From positions 1 through 64,000 of the forward strand of contig CADAWN010000003.1 of assembly GCA_902791625.1 (NCBI GenBank): a stretch of 64,000 nucleotides of DNA, read 5' to 3'. Numbering within the stretch: position 1 is the first letter of the stretch; every line of letters begins with the position of its first letter. The translations under genes were made by a program, and so were the position numbers. A model generated the notes under the pieces. That model did no database searches and was not told the origin of the DNA. It saw only the letters and a program-made list of their open reading frames with translations. This document shows positions 27,207-35,973 of the stretch, in pieces. The DNA comes from an uncultured Erysipelotrichaceae bacterium. GTDB lineage: Bacteria; Bacillota_I; Bacilli_A; RF39; UBA660.

Positions 27207-28069
27207 AGTGTTAAATACTTATTTTGATGTGTTTCATCATATTTTTTTTCAAAAGAATCTAGTATTGCAACAAGCATTTCATTAAGATTATATTTAATAT
27301 GCTTTATTGTATCTATATCATCTATACTCACCATATAATCTAAATCTATAATAATAAGATCACCAGCTACTAATTCTTTATTATTATAATTTGGATTAGG
27401 ATAAAAGCCTAATTTACTTCTATCTTTATTTTTCAACTTATTTAAAGTATTTTCATTAACTCTAGTTACATTTTCTCGACTAGGATCTAACCATACTATT
27501 CCTTGATCTCTTAGCTCTTCATACATCATGTATAAATCATTAAATGTAACACCTTCATTATCTATTTCAATATAGTCAGTTACTTCAATATATTCACTAC
27601 CTATAAAACCTTTATAATCAGGAATTAGAAGAAGACGATTATCTATTATATTTTCAACTGCTCTACTTAAACCAATCTTAATTACTTTTTCACCTAATCT
27701 ATATATTTGAGAATATGCTCCATAATCAATTTTTCTTATATCTAATACACTTACATTCTCACTTCTAGCAATTTCTACAAGTAACTTTCTTACTTCTTCT
27801 ACAACTTCATCTCTATTTGTTATACAGTTACACATAGTATTTGAAATTGCATATTCTATTTTTAATAAATCATCCTCACTAATACAATTTATTTTTTGTT
27901 TAAGGTAAGTTAATAATTCATGATTTAAATTAGAAGATGGTTTCATAATTTTTGATATATTTTCAATAATATATTTTAATTCATCGTGTTTAATTAATTC
28001 ATTTAGTACGATATCACCACAATTATAAATGCTAAAAGTTTGATGAAAATCTTTTTTTCTTTTATACAT
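27188..28069 (-). CDS. Protein-kinase-fold protein of unknown function
   Basis: No specific family was recognised. After a helical N-terminal region, residues about 115-245 look like a kinase or pseudokinase core: glycine-rich YGAYSQIYRL (116-125), a VIK lysine (131), a catalytic-loop-like WLDPSRENV (193-201, Asp195 and Asn200), and IIDLDY (240-245) in place of DFG. 293 residues. ATG 28069 has no Shine-Dalgarno. The preceding small ORF (MSEYYDKL...) enters the same region in another frame, and one more A in the A7 run (28052-28058) would fuse the two into about 335 residues. So this may be the 3' part of a frameshifted gene. Confidence 0.6.
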   Translation of the reverse strand: MYKRKKDFHQTFSIYNCGDIVLNELIKHDELKYIIENISKIMKPSSNLNHELLTYLKQKINCISEDDLLKIEYAISNTMCNCITNRDEVVEEVRKLLVEIARSENVSVLDIRKIDYGAYSQIYRLGEKVIKIGLSRAVENIIDNRLLLIPDYKGFIGSEYIEVTDYIEIDNEGVTFNDLYMMYEELRDQGIVWLDPSRENVTRVNENTLNKLKNKDRSKLGFYPNPNYNNKELVAGDLIIIDLDYMVSIDDIDTIKHIKYNLNEMLVAILDSFEKKYDETHQNKYLTLKNVRN

Positions 28070-28200
28070 CTTATATAATCATAAAATCTGACTCTTTCAT
28101 TATAAGCTAAATCTTTACTCATAATATATAGTTCTTCTTCGCTACATGAACAAAACAAATCTTTTGCATTAGCGATTAATTTATCATAGTACTCACTCAT
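28003..28200 (-). pseudogene. Likely 5' part of the kinase-fold gene, frameshifted
   Basis: 65-residue frame from ATG 28200 with a GGAG Shine-Dalgarno at 6 bases. The first about 45 residues are polar and protein-like (SCSEEELYIMSKDLAYNERV); the end LLAFIIVVISY looks like out-of-frame reading of the next gene. It overlaps the 293-residue frame by 67 bases, and the frames would join at the A7 run. It could instead be a separate small gene coupled to the next. Confidence 0.5.
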
Positions 28201-28357
28201 ATAAAACTCCATATGTAAAAATATTAAATCTTATTATATGTGAAAAAATAAGCAATAGCAAGATATAAATGTAATATATAATTTTTTATTTTTGTAAAGT
28301 ATTATAAATATATATACACTTAAATTAGACATAAATCTTAAATAAAACTCTTAGATG

Positions 28358-28366
28358 TGATATAAT
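28358..28366 (+). promoter_or_regulatory. Extended -10 promoter of pgk-X-tpiA
   Basis: TGATATAAT (28358-28366) only 16 bases before the pgk start, so the leader is very short. No clear -35. Confidence 0.55.
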
Positions 28367-28381
28367 TAATATGGTGATAAG

Positions 28382-29563
28382 ATGATAAAGACAATTAAAG
28401 ATTTTGATATAAAAGATAAGAAAGTATTAATTAGATGTGATTTTAATGTACCTATTAAAGATGGTAAGATAGTTGATGATAATAGAATAGTATCAAGCTT
28501 ACCTACTATTGAATATGCCTTAAATGAGGGTGCTAAAGTAATACTTTTTTCTCATTTAGGAAGAGTTAAAGAAGAAAGTGATTTAGAGAAAAATAACTTA
28601 GAAATAGTTTCATATAGACTAAGTGAGTTATTAGGTAAGAAAGTTACTTTTGTTAATGAAACTCGTGGCCAAGAATTAGAAGATAAAGTTAATTCTATGA
28701 TGAGTGGAGATGTTATACTTGTTCAAAATACTAGATATGAAGATTTAGATGGTAAAAAAGAAAGTAGTAATGATACGGAACTTGGTAAATACTGGGCAAA
28801 TCTTGGAGATATATTTATAAATGATGCTTTTGGTACTATACATCGTGCTCATGCATCAAATGTAGGTATTGCGACATACTTACCAAGTGGAATAGGTTTT
28901 CTTGTAGAAAAGGAGTTAAATGCTCTTAAAATACTAGATAATCCAGATAGACCTTATATAGTTATTTTAGGAGGCGCTAAAGTATCAGATAAGATAGGTG
29001 TTATTGATAATTTAGTTACTAAAGCTGACTATATACTTATAGGTGGAGGAATGGCTTTTACATTCTTAAAAGCAGCTGGATATAATATAGGTAAATCATT
29101 ACTAGAAGAAGAAAAAATAGATTATTGTAAAGATTTACTAGATAAGTATAAAGATAAAATAATACTTCCAACATCTGTAGTACTATCTAAAGAAGCTTTA
29201 AAAGAAGTAGATGTAAGAGAAGCTACTATCAAAGATATAGGTGAAGATGAGATTGGTGTAGATGTAGGAGAAAATACAGTATATCAATTTGAAAAATACT
29301 TAAGTGATGCTAAAGTTGTCGTATGGAATGGACCACTAGGAGTATATGAAGTAGATAGATTTAGAAAAGGAACATTAGATATACTTAAATATTTAACTGA
29401 TAATAATATAAAAACAATAATAGGTGGAGGAGATACTGCTGCAATTGTTTCAAGTAATGAAGAGTTAAAAAGTAAGTTATATCACACATCAACTGGTGGA
29501 GGAGCAACATTAGAATATCTAGAAGGAAAAGAACTTCCAGGAATAAAAGCTTTAGATAAGTAG
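28382..29563 (+). CDS. pgk: Phosphoglycerate kinase
   Basis: Makes ATP from 1,3-bisphosphoglycerate. N-terminal LIRCDFNVPIKDGKI, substrate HLGR (SHLGRVKEE), VVWNGPLGVYE, and C-terminal GGGDTAA plus STGGGATLEYLEGKELPGI. 393 residues, standard. First gene of a glycolytic operon with tpiA; gap lies upstream in a separate unit. Confidence 0.97.
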   Translation: MIKTIKDFDIKDKKVLIRCDFNVPIKDGKIVDDNRIVSSLPTIEYALNEGAKVILFSHLGRVKEESDLEKNNLEIVSYRLSELLGKKVTFVNETRGQELEDKVNSMMSGDVILVQNTRYEDLDGKKESSNDTELGKYWANLGDIFINDAFGTIHRAHASNVGIATYLPSGIGFLVEKELNALKILDNPDRPYIVILGGAKVSDKIGVIDNLVTKADYILIGGGMAFTFLKAAGYNIGKSLLEEEKIDYCKDLLDKYKDKIILPTSVVLSKEALKEVDVREATIKDIGEDEIGVDVGENTVYQFEKYLSDAKVVVWNGPLGVYEVDRFRKGTLDILKYLTDNNIKTIIGGGDTAAIVSSNEELKSKLYHTSTGGGATLEYLEGKELPGIKALDK

Positions 29564-29571
29564 GTGAAGTT

Positions 29572-30057
29572 ATGAGTAAGCAAGAATTAGTAGAAATTAA
29601 TCCATTTAATGAAGAAATGGCAAAAAAAGTAAAACTATATGATCAAGAAAATGGTACAAGTTATTATAATTGTATAGAATATGTAAAAAACACAATCAAA
29701 GATTCTGCTCAATATGAGATATATAAAATGACTGTACCAGTTACTAATGATATTTTTGCTTACTATGATGGAAAAAACTTATCTAAACTTTGTTTAACTT
29801 CTCAACAAAAAGATTTAAAAATATTTACTATGTATTTAGATGATAAAAATTATAAAATGTATAACGATTTAGAAATGTATGCTACTAAAAATATAGGTAT
29901 GAGTGTAGTTGCAGCAATGGTTGATAAGAATAATAAAAAATTAATAAATAGTTTAATAGATGATAAATATACTCCTTATTTTGACGATAATAGTGAAGAA
30001 GAATTAGTACCATTAATTAAGGAGAAAGAACAAATAATAAAAGGAAATAAAAGATAG
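29572..30057 (+). CDS. Uncharacterised protein between pgk and tpiA
   Basis: 161 residues, not recognised. It is soluble and charged, with no signal or membrane segment. The middle part, IFAYYDGKNLSKLCLTSQQKD then KNIGMSVVAAMVDKNNKKLINSL, is faintly like an acetyltransferase (GNAT) core, where a VxAxVxxxNxxLI pattern is common, but this is weak. AGGTGAAGTT Shine-Dalgarno, 8 bases after pgk, 8 bases before tpiA, so certainly co-transcribed. Confidence 0.75.
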   Translation: MSKQELVEINPFNEEMAKKVKLYDQENGTSYYNCIEYVKNTIKDSAQYEIYKMTVPVTNDIFAYYDGKNLSKLCLTSQQKDLKIFTMYLDDKNYKMYNDLEMYATKNIGMSVVAAMVDKNNKKLINSLIDDKYTPYFDDNSEEELVPLIKEKEQIIKGNKR

Positions 30058-30065
30058 GAGATATT

Positions 30066-30743
30066 ATGTTAATAGTATTAAATAATAAAAGTAGTTTTAA
30101 TGTGGATAAATTTTCAGAGTATTTACTTGAACTTGATAAGATAAAGAAAAAAGAAAATATTATTTTATGTCCAAGTTCTTGTTATTTACCTTTTTGTATA
30201 GATAAAGATATAACAGTAGGTAGTCAAGATGTAAGTATGAAAGAGAGTTCGTTTGCAACTGGAGAAATAACTGCAAGACAATTAAAATCATTAGGAGTGG
30301 AATATACTCTAGTTGGACATGCGGATAGAGATGAATCAGTAGATATGGTTAAGACAAAAGTAAGAAACTTGCTTAATGTTGGAATTAATCCAATACTTTG
30401 TGTAGGAGAAGAAAAAGAAAATAGTCGTATTGATAATATAAAACAAGACTTACTTGCTAGACTTAACTATATAATGAGTGATTTAAAATTAGAAGAAAGA
30501 GAAAAAATAATAATAGCTTATGAACCTAAATGGGCTATTAATGTAGATATAGATTTAAATGTTAAAGATATTAGTACAATAGTAGAATTCATTCATCATA
30601 TATTTATAAACAATAAAATACTATATGGTGGTGGAGTAACTATTGAAAACTATAAACATCTTGAAAAAGTAGAGTATTTAGATGGTGTTTTAGTAGGAAG
30701 ATTTGGAAATAATATAGATAATTTAAAACAAGTATTAAAATAA
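30066..30743 (+). CDS. tpiA: Triosephosphate isomerase, divergent
   Basis: Interconverts dihydroxyacetone phosphate and glyceraldehyde 3-phosphate. The catalytic trio is kept: Lys8 (LNNKSS), His85 (LVGHADRDE; usual is GHSERR) and Glu153 (AYEPKWAIN; usual is AYEPVWAIGTG). The phosphate-binding YGGGVT is present. It is short (225 residues, usual about 250), the first strand GNWKMN is reduced to VLNNKSS, and the GTG hinge of loop 6 is replaced. It is the only candidate in the glycolytic cluster, so probably active. Confidence 0.88.
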   Translation: MLIVLNNKSSFNVDKFSEYLLELDKIKKKENIILCPSSCYLPFCIDKDITVGSQDVSMKESSFATGEITARQLKSLGVEYTLVGHADRDESVDMVKTKVRNLLNVGINPILCVGEEKENSRIDNIKQDLLARLNYIMSDLKLEEREKIIIAYEPKWAINVDIDLNVKDISTIVEFIHHIFINNKILYGGGVTIENYKHLEKVEYLDGVLVGRFGNNIDNLKQVLK

Positions 30744-30744
30744 T

Positions 30745-30785
30745 TTGACAAGATTTTACTTTTCGACAAAACTTGTCATTTTTTA
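30745..30785 (+). terminator. Terminator of pgk-X-tpiA, with a 0A box in its loop
   Basis: TGACAAG (30746-30752) pairs with CTTGTCA (30772-30778), followed by a T-run. The 19-base loop holds TTCGACA (30762-30768). Confidence 0.55.
30762..30768 (-). promoter_or_regulatory. Perfect Spo0A box upstream of spo0A
   Basis: TTCGACA, the reverse complement of the 0A box TGTCGAA, about 45 bp upstream of a -10 TATAAT (30812-30817; weak -35 TACAAA 30789-30794). TTTGACA (30744-30750) is a one-mismatch copy upstream. Placement fits autoregulation of spo0A, known in B. subtilis. Confidence 0.5.
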
Positions 30786-30850
30786 TTCTACAAAAAAATA
30801 CAAAAGTATTATATAATGAAAAAGCGTAGTAGTATATGAAAGGAGATATA

Positions 30851-31627
30851 ATGGGAAAAACTCGCGTACTAATGGTAGATGATAACATCGAATTAGTGAA
30901 TATGGTAAAGGAGTATTTTAGTAGTAATAAAGAAATAACAATTAACTTAGAAGCACATAATGGAGAAGAAGGTCTTAATATAATTGAACATAGAAAAGAC
31001 GAATATGATCTTGTATTACTAGATCTTGTTATGCCTAAAAAAGATGGTAAATCAGTATTAGAAGAAATGAGAAGTAAGAATATTGATAAAAAAGTAATAG
31101 TGTTAACATCTTATAATACACCTGATATGATTAGAAAAGTATCAGAGTTAGGTATTAGTTATTTTATTTTAAAACCTTTTGAACTAAAAGAACTAGAAAA
31201 GACTATTAAAGAAGTAGTTGAACCAGAAAAGTTTGGTAATAAATCAATAGATTTATTTCATAATAACTTAGAAAAATCTATTACTAAAGTATTACATGAA
31301 TTAGGTGTTCCTTCACATATTAAAGGATATCAATATATAAGAGATGGTATATCAATGATATATAATAAACCAGGTATGATTGGTGGAATAACAAAAGAGT
31401 TGTATCCAGATATAGCAAAGAAATATGATACTACAGTATCACGTGTAGAACGTGCAATAAGACATGCGATAGAAGTAAGTTGGAACAGAGGTAACTGGGA
31501 CTTAATGGAAGAAATATTTGGTCACAGTGTTGATATAGATAAAGCAAAACCAACAAACTCAGAGTTTATAGTAACTGTTGCTGATAAACTAAGATTAGAG
31601 TTTCATGAAACAGCTGTAATTTTATAA
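30851..31627 (+). CDS. spo0A: Stage 0 sporulation response regulator Spo0A
   Basis: Master regulator of entry into sporulation. Receiver domain with acidic pair Asp10-Asp11 (VLMVDDN), phosphoacceptor Asp58 (LVLLDLVMP), the VLTSYN switch and KPFE lysine. The output domain carries the highly conserved DNA-recognition region [21 protein letters not shown] and ends [16 protein letters not shown]. 258 residues from ATG 30851 after AGGAGA at 6 bases; the ATG at 30836 has no Shine-Dalgarno. B. subtilis Spo0A is 267 residues. No phosphorelay gene (Spo0F, Spo0B, KinA) is in the window. Confidence 0.96.
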   Translation: MGKTRVLMVDDNIELVNMVKEYFSSNKEITINLEAHNGEEGLNIIEHRKDEYDLVLLDLVMPKKDGKSVLEEMRSKNIDKKVIVLTSYNTPDMIRKVSELGISYFILKPFELKELEKTIKEVVEPEKFGNKSIDLFHNNLEKSITKVLHELGVPSHIKGYQYIRDGISMIYNKPGMIGGITKELYPDIAKKYDTTVSRVERAIRHAIEVSWNRGNWDLMEEIFGHSVDIDKAKPTNSEFIVTVADKLRLEFHETAVIL

Positions 31628-31657
31628 GAATAAAGATGTAAAACTTTATTCTTTTTT
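31626..31657 (+). terminator. Terminator of spo0A
   Basis: AAGAATAAAG (31626-31635) pairs with CTTTATTCTT (31644-31653), followed by a T-run. The stem overlaps the stop codon. Confidence 0.8.
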
Positions 31658-31679
31658 AGTGTATAAAACCTTGTTTAAA

Positions 31680-31708
31680 TTGACAAAATAATAAAAATAT
31701 GATATAAT
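31680..31708 (+). promoter_or_regulatory. Consensus sigma-A promoter of the secreted-protein gene
   Basis: TTGACA (31680-31685), 17 bp, TATAAT (31703-31708), with TG at 31700-31701. All three elements are perfect, the strongest-looking promoter in the window. Confidence 0.85.
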
Positions 31709-31733
31709 ATGTCCAATTTAAGGGGGTTATATT

Positions 31734-32237
31734 ATGAAGGGGAGAAGGTTTATACTTTTGATTGTTTTAGCTGTCTTAATGAGTACAACTACAGTTTATG
31801 CATATAAAAAAGATTTAATTAAAATAAACGATGGTAAAGCATCTGTATTTGATATTACTTATAATAATGTAAGAAAACTAGATGGTAATGGTACAGTAGA
31901 AGTAAAAGATAATACAGATATTAATTTAAATACAGAACTAAATAATCCAGGAGATTATACCGAATATATTATTGATATTAAAAACAACAGTAATAAAACT
32001 GCTGTTATAGATACAGTAGATAAAGAAGAGTTATCTGAACAAGCTAAAAAATATATAGACTATTATATAGAGTATTTAGATGGAGAAAAAGTAAAAGTAG
32101 GAGATATATTTAAAGCTGGTGAAACAAAAACAGCTAAGATTAAAGTTGAATATTTAAAAGATGTAACTTTAGAAGATTTACCTAAAGAAGATGAAAATAT
32201 TAAATTCTCATTTAATATAACAATGGTTGAAAAATAA
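31734..32237 (+). CDS. Secreted protein with TasA/camelysin-like features
   Basis: 167 residues with a signal peptide (RRFILLIVLAVLMSTTTVYA, cleavage after VYA). The mature part has ASVFDITYNNVRKLDG, then ELNNPGDYTEYIIDIKNNSN and TAVID. The PGDYxEYxIxIxN stretch recalls TasA/CalY-type proteins, where a phrase like L.PGD..E..V.V.N.G is common. No catalytic motif is visible. An AGGGGG Shine-Dalgarno and a perfect promoter suggest high expression. The family assignment is tentative; no SipW-type peptidase lies nearby. Confidence 0.55.
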   Translation: MKGRRFILLIVLAVLMSTTTVYAYKKDLIKINDGKASVFDITYNNVRKLDGNGTVEVKDNTDINLNTELNNPGDYTEYIIDIKNNSNKTAVIDTVDKEELSEQAKKYIDYYIEYLDGEKVKVGDIFKAGETKTAKIKVEYLKDVTLEDLPKEDENIKFSFNITMVEK

Positions 32238-32238
32238 T

Positions 32239-32270
32239 AAAAAGAACTTTTTAAGTTCTTTTTATTTTTG
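32239..32270 (+). terminator. Terminator of the secreted-protein gene
   Basis: AAAAAGAACTT (32239-32249) pairs with AAGTTCTTTTT (32253-32263), then ATTTTT. Confidence 0.8.
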
Positions 32271-32274
32271 TTTA

Positions 32275-32283
32275 TGGTATAAT
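32275..32283 (+). promoter_or_regulatory. Extended -10 promoter of the NatAB-type operon
   Basis: TGGTATAAT, 18 bases before the start codon region; no clear -35. Confidence 0.5.
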
Positions 32284-32300
32284 ATACGAAGGAGGTAACT

Positions 32301-33197
32301 ATGAGTTTATTATTGAAAAATGTATCTAAAAAATACGGAAATAAAACAGTTGTAAATAATATCTCATTTGGATTAGAAAAACCTGGTGTATTTGGTTTAC
32401 TTGGTACAAATGGTGCTGGTAAAACAACAACTATCAGAATGCTTCTTGGAATACTTAAAACTAATTCTGGTGAGATTACTTGGAAAGGAAAAGCAGTAAA
32501 TAGAAAAGAAGTTAACTTTGGATATTTACCAGAAGAAAGAGGAGTATATCCAAAAATAAAAATTGTTGATCAATTAGTATACTTCGCTGAATTAAAAGGT
32601 ATGAGCAAAGAAGATGCTTTAAAAAGCATTGATAAGTGGGCAAAAGTATTAAAAATAGAAGAATACTTAAATATGCCTGCAGAAAAATTATCTAAAGGTA
32701 ATCAACAAAAAATACAGTTCTTAACAGCTATTATTCATGATCCCGAATTAGTAGTGTTAGATGAACCATTCAGTGGATTAGATCCAGTTAATACAGAAAT
32801 AATTAAGAATGTAATTATTGATCTAGTAAAAGCAGGTAAATATGTAATTATGTCTGCTCATCAAATGGTAACTATAGAAGAATTCTGTAGTGATATTTTA
32901 ATACTAAATAGAGGCAAAACAGTCTTACAAGGTAACTTACAAGATATAAAGGATACTTATCCTGCTAATAGAGTATTAGTTAATTGTAATACAGATATTA
33001 AAGATTTAGTTAAAAAACAAAAATTAACTATAGAAAATGAAGTTAATAATAATTATATTATTCACATTGATAAAGAGGAACAAGCAGATAAGTTATTAAC
33101 AGAACTTGTTAAAAATAAAGTAAAGATAGAGAAGTTTGAAATTATGAAACCTACTCTAAATGATATCTTTATAGAAAAGGTTGGTGGAGATAAATGA
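32301..33197 (+). CDS. ABC transporter ATP-binding protein, NatA type
   Basis: Walker A GTNGAGKTTT (residues about 36-45), signature LSKGNQQKIQ, Walker B LVVLDEPFSGLDP, H-loop SAHQM. 298 residues with a C-terminal extension after the ATPase core, as in NatA/YhaQ. AAGGAGG Shine-Dalgarno. Its stop is TGA, overlapping the next start as ATGA; one of two TGA stops in the window. Partner is the permease that follows. Confidence 0.88.
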   Translation: MSLLLKNVSKKYGNKTVVNNISFGLEKPGVFGLLGTNGAGKTTTIRMLLGILKTNSGEITWKGKAVNRKEVNFGYLPEERGVYPKIKIVDQLVYFAELKGMSKEDALKSIDKWAKVLKIEEYLNMPAEKLSKGNQQKIQFLTAIIHDPELVVLDEPFSGLDPVNTEIIKNVIIDLVKAGKYVIMSAHQMVTIEEFCSDILILNRGKTVLQGNLQDIKDTYPANRVLVNCNTDIKDLVKKQKLTIENEVNNNYIIHIDKEEQADKLLTELVKNKVKIEKFEIMKPTLNDIFIEKVGGDK

Positions 33198-34411
33198 GAG
33201 ATATATTAATCGTAGCTAAATTTTCTATGAAAGATATATTAAGAAAGAAATCTTTCATAGTATCTACAATAATAATATTATTATTAATAGTTGCTGGTTT
33301 TCAAATACCTAGAATAATAAAAAATTCTAAGTCATCAAATCCAAAAGTATTAATAGTAGATAATGAAAACTTATTTGATAATCAATTAGGAGAATTAAAT
33401 AATTTAAAATTAGATTATGAATTTGTAATTGAAAATAAAGATATAAAAGAAATTAAAAAAGAAATTAATAAAGACAAGATAAAGAGTTCAATTATTGTTA
33501 ATAAAAGTGAAGATGGAATTAAATTAAATTATGTAGTTAAAAATAAAATGTATGTAGAAAGAATACCTGATGATTTATTTACATCACTTACATCACTATA
33601 TAAAAATGTTCAAATTGGTAAACTTAATTTAAGTGATGAACAAATAAAAGCAATCTCACCATCATTTGAATTTGAAATAATTCAATCAGAAAAAGAAACA
33701 AATGAAGGTAATGTTGTTCTAGCAATGGCAATAAGTATGTTACTATACTTTGGAGTTTATTTCTTCGCATATCAAATATCTACATCTATAACAACAGAAA
33801 AAACATCAAAGATTATGGAAACACTTGTTACTTCAACTTCACCTAGATCAATAGTTTTAGGAAAAACATTAGGTCTTGGAATAGTAGGAATAATTCAAGT
33901 TATTCTTATAGGAGGAGTGGCTTATATAACAGCTATTAATTCATTTGATGCAAGTACAATTAATAGTTTACTTGATATGAGTAAGATTACACCATTCCTT
34001 GGATTTATTATATTAATATACTTTATATTTGGATATTTAGTATATTCACTATTATATGCCTTAACAGGTTCTACTGTATCAAAACCAGAAGATGTACAAT
34101 CAGCTAATACTCCACTTGCAATAATAAGTTTAGCAGGATTCTATTTATCATATTTTTCAATGATGAATCCAACAAGTGCATTAAATAAATATGCAGCAAT
34201 CATTCCAATTTCATCACCATTCTGTATGCCTTGTAGAGTAATGATGGGATTATCTAGTACAAAAGAAATAATACTTTCATTAAGCGTATTACTTCTTACT
34301 ATATTATTAGTAGCTAAAGTAGCTATAAAAGTTTATTCAAGTGCTATATTAAATTATGGTACTAAATTATCATTTAAAGATATCTTCAAAATGTTTAAAT
34401 CTAAAGATTAG
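33194..34411 (+). CDS. ABC transporter permease, NatB type
   Basis: 405 residues. N-terminal membrane segment (SFIVSTIIILLLIVAGF), then a large extracellular domain (about 45-170), then about five more membrane segments, e.g. VVLAMAISMLLYFGVYFFAYQ. The TEKTSKIMETLVTSTSP loop is diagnostic for the ABC2 NatB/YhaP family. These exporters remove Na+ or antimicrobial compounds in other bacteria; the substrate here is unknown. Confidence 0.85.
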   Translation: MRDILIVAKFSMKDILRKKSFIVSTIIILLLIVAGFQIPRIIKNSKSSNPKVLIVDNENLFDNQLGELNNLKLDYEFVIENKDIKEIKKEINKDKIKSSIIVNKSEDGIKLNYVVKNKMYVERIPDDLFTSLTSLYKNVQIGKLNLSDEQIKAISPSFEFEIIQSEKETNEGNVVLAMAISMLLYFGVYFFAYQISTSITTEKTSKIMETLVTSTSPRSIVLGKTLGLGIVGIIQVILIGGVAYITAINSFDASTINSLLDMSKITPFLGFIILIYFIFGYLVYSLLYALTGSTVSKPEDVQSANTPLAIISLAGFYLSYFSMMNPTSALNKYAAIIPISSPFCMPCRVMMGLSSTKEIILSLSVLLLTILLVAKVAIKVYSSAILNYGTKLSFKDIFKMFKSKD

Positions 34412-34422
34412 GAGGAATCCAT

Positions 34423-35964
34423 ATGTATATTAATAATAAAATATTAATCGGTAAAAACGATGAACAAGAACTATTCATATTACCTAATATGGCTAATAGG
34501 CATGGTATTATAACTGGAGCATCTGGTTCTGGTAAAACTATAACTTTAAAAGTCATGGCAGAAGGGTTTTCTGATTGTGGTGTACCAGTATTCTTAGCTG
34601 ATGTTAAAGGTGATTTAGCTGGATGCGCAGTTGAAGGTGTACCTAATGAAAATGTAGAGTCAAGACTACAAAAACTAGGAATTGAAGGATTTGATTATAA
34701 GAAATTCCCTGTAAGATTTTGGGATTTATATGGTATGAGAGGTCATAATGTAATGGCTAAAGTATCAGATATTGGTCCTGAAATATTATCTATTATGTTA
34801 GGACTTTCAGAAGCACAAGAAGGAACATTAGCAATCGCATTTAGAGTAGCTGAAGACGAAAATATGCCTCTAGTAGATTTAAAAGACTTACGTGCACTTC
34901 TACAATATATTGGAGATAAAAGAAATGATTATACATTAAAGTATGGTAATGTCGCATCTCAAAGTGTAGGTGTTATTCAAAGAAGCTTATTAACACTTGA
35001 AAATCAAGGAATAGCTAATTTCTTTGGAGAACCAGCACTTGATATTAATGATTTCTTAATAAAATCAGAAGATGGAAGAGGAACAATTAATATTTTAGAT
35101 GCAGTTGAACTATTTAAAAGTCCAGATTTATATGCATCATTCCTATTATGGATGTTATTAAAACTTTATAATACATTACCAGAAGTAGGAGATGTAGATA
35201 AACCAAAAATTGTATTCTTCTTTGATGAAGCACACCTATTATTTAAAGATATGCCATCATATAGATTAAAGAAGATTACTCAAATAGTTAAACTAATTAG
35301 ATCTAAGGGTATTGGACTATACTTTATTTCTCAAGCTCCTAACGATATACCAGATGAAATTAGTGCTCAGCTTGGTAACCGTGTTCAACATACCCTAAGA
35401 GCTTATACTCCAATTGAAATTAAAAATGTTGATGCAGCTGCTAACTCATTTAGAGAAAATCCTAAATTTGATACAAAAAAAGCAATATTAGAATTAGGAA
35501 TAGGTGAAGCTCTTATTAGTTTCCAAAATGAAAAAGGTGAACCTAATATAGTAGAAAAAGCTACTATCTTACCACCTCAAAGTATGATGGGAACAATAGA
35601 TGATATGACTAGAAATAAAGTCATTAATAATAGTTCCTTAATTGGGAAATATGATGAAAAAATAGATAATGAATCAGCTTATGAAAAAATAGAAAAATAT
35701 ACACAAGAAAAACAAGCAGAAATTGAAGCTGCAAAACAACAAAAATTAGAAGAACAACAAGCTAAAGAAGAAGAAAAATTAAGAAAAGAACAAGAAAAAG
35801 AAGAATTAAGACAAAAGAGAGAAGAAGAAAGAGAACAAAAAAGATTAGAAAAAGAAAAAAATAATTCTTATGAAAATAAACTAAAGAGAAAAGTTATTAA
35901 CAAAGCAGAAAATAAAATTATAGACAAAGGATTAACTAGTTTATTTAGAAGACTATTTAAATAG
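34423..35964 (+). CDS. HerA-like ATPase, DUF853 family
   Basis: 513 residues, similar to E. coli YjgR. Walker A ITGASGSGKTITLKVMAE (about 30-47), LADVKGDLAG, Walker B KIVFFFDEAHLLF (about 263-275), then YFISQAPNDIPDEI and QLGNRVQHTLRA. The last 80 residues are a highly charged Glu/Lys/Gln coiled coil. HerA-type motors move DNA; the role of DUF853 proteins is not settled. AGGAGG Shine-Dalgarno 11 bases after natB. It is distinct from the FtsK-type EssC downstream. Confidence 0.85.
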   Translation: MYINNKILIGKNDEQELFILPNMANRHGIITGASGSGKTITLKVMAEGFSDCGVPVFLADVKGDLAGCAVEGVPNENVESRLQKLGIEGFDYKKFPVRFWDLYGMRGHNVMAKVSDIGPEILSIMLGLSEAQEGTLAIAFRVAEDENMPLVDLKDLRALLQYIGDKRNDYTLKYGNVASQSVGVIQRSLLTLENQGIANFFGEPALDINDFLIKSEDGRGTINILDAVELFKSPDLYASFLLWMLLKLYNTLPEVGDVDKPKIVFFFDEAHLLFKDMPSYRLKKITQIVKLIRSKGIGLYFISQAPNDIPDEISAQLGNRVQHTLRAYTPIEIKNVDAAANSFRENPKFDTKKAILELGIGEALISFQNEKGEPNIVEKATILPPQSMMGTIDDMTRNKVINNSSLIGKYDEKIDNESAYEKIEKYTQEKQAEIEAAKQQKLEEQQAKEEEKLRKEQEKEELRQKREEEREQKRLEKEKNNSYENKLKRKVINKAENKIIDKGLTSLFRRLFK

Positions 35965-35973
35965 GAGAAGTAT

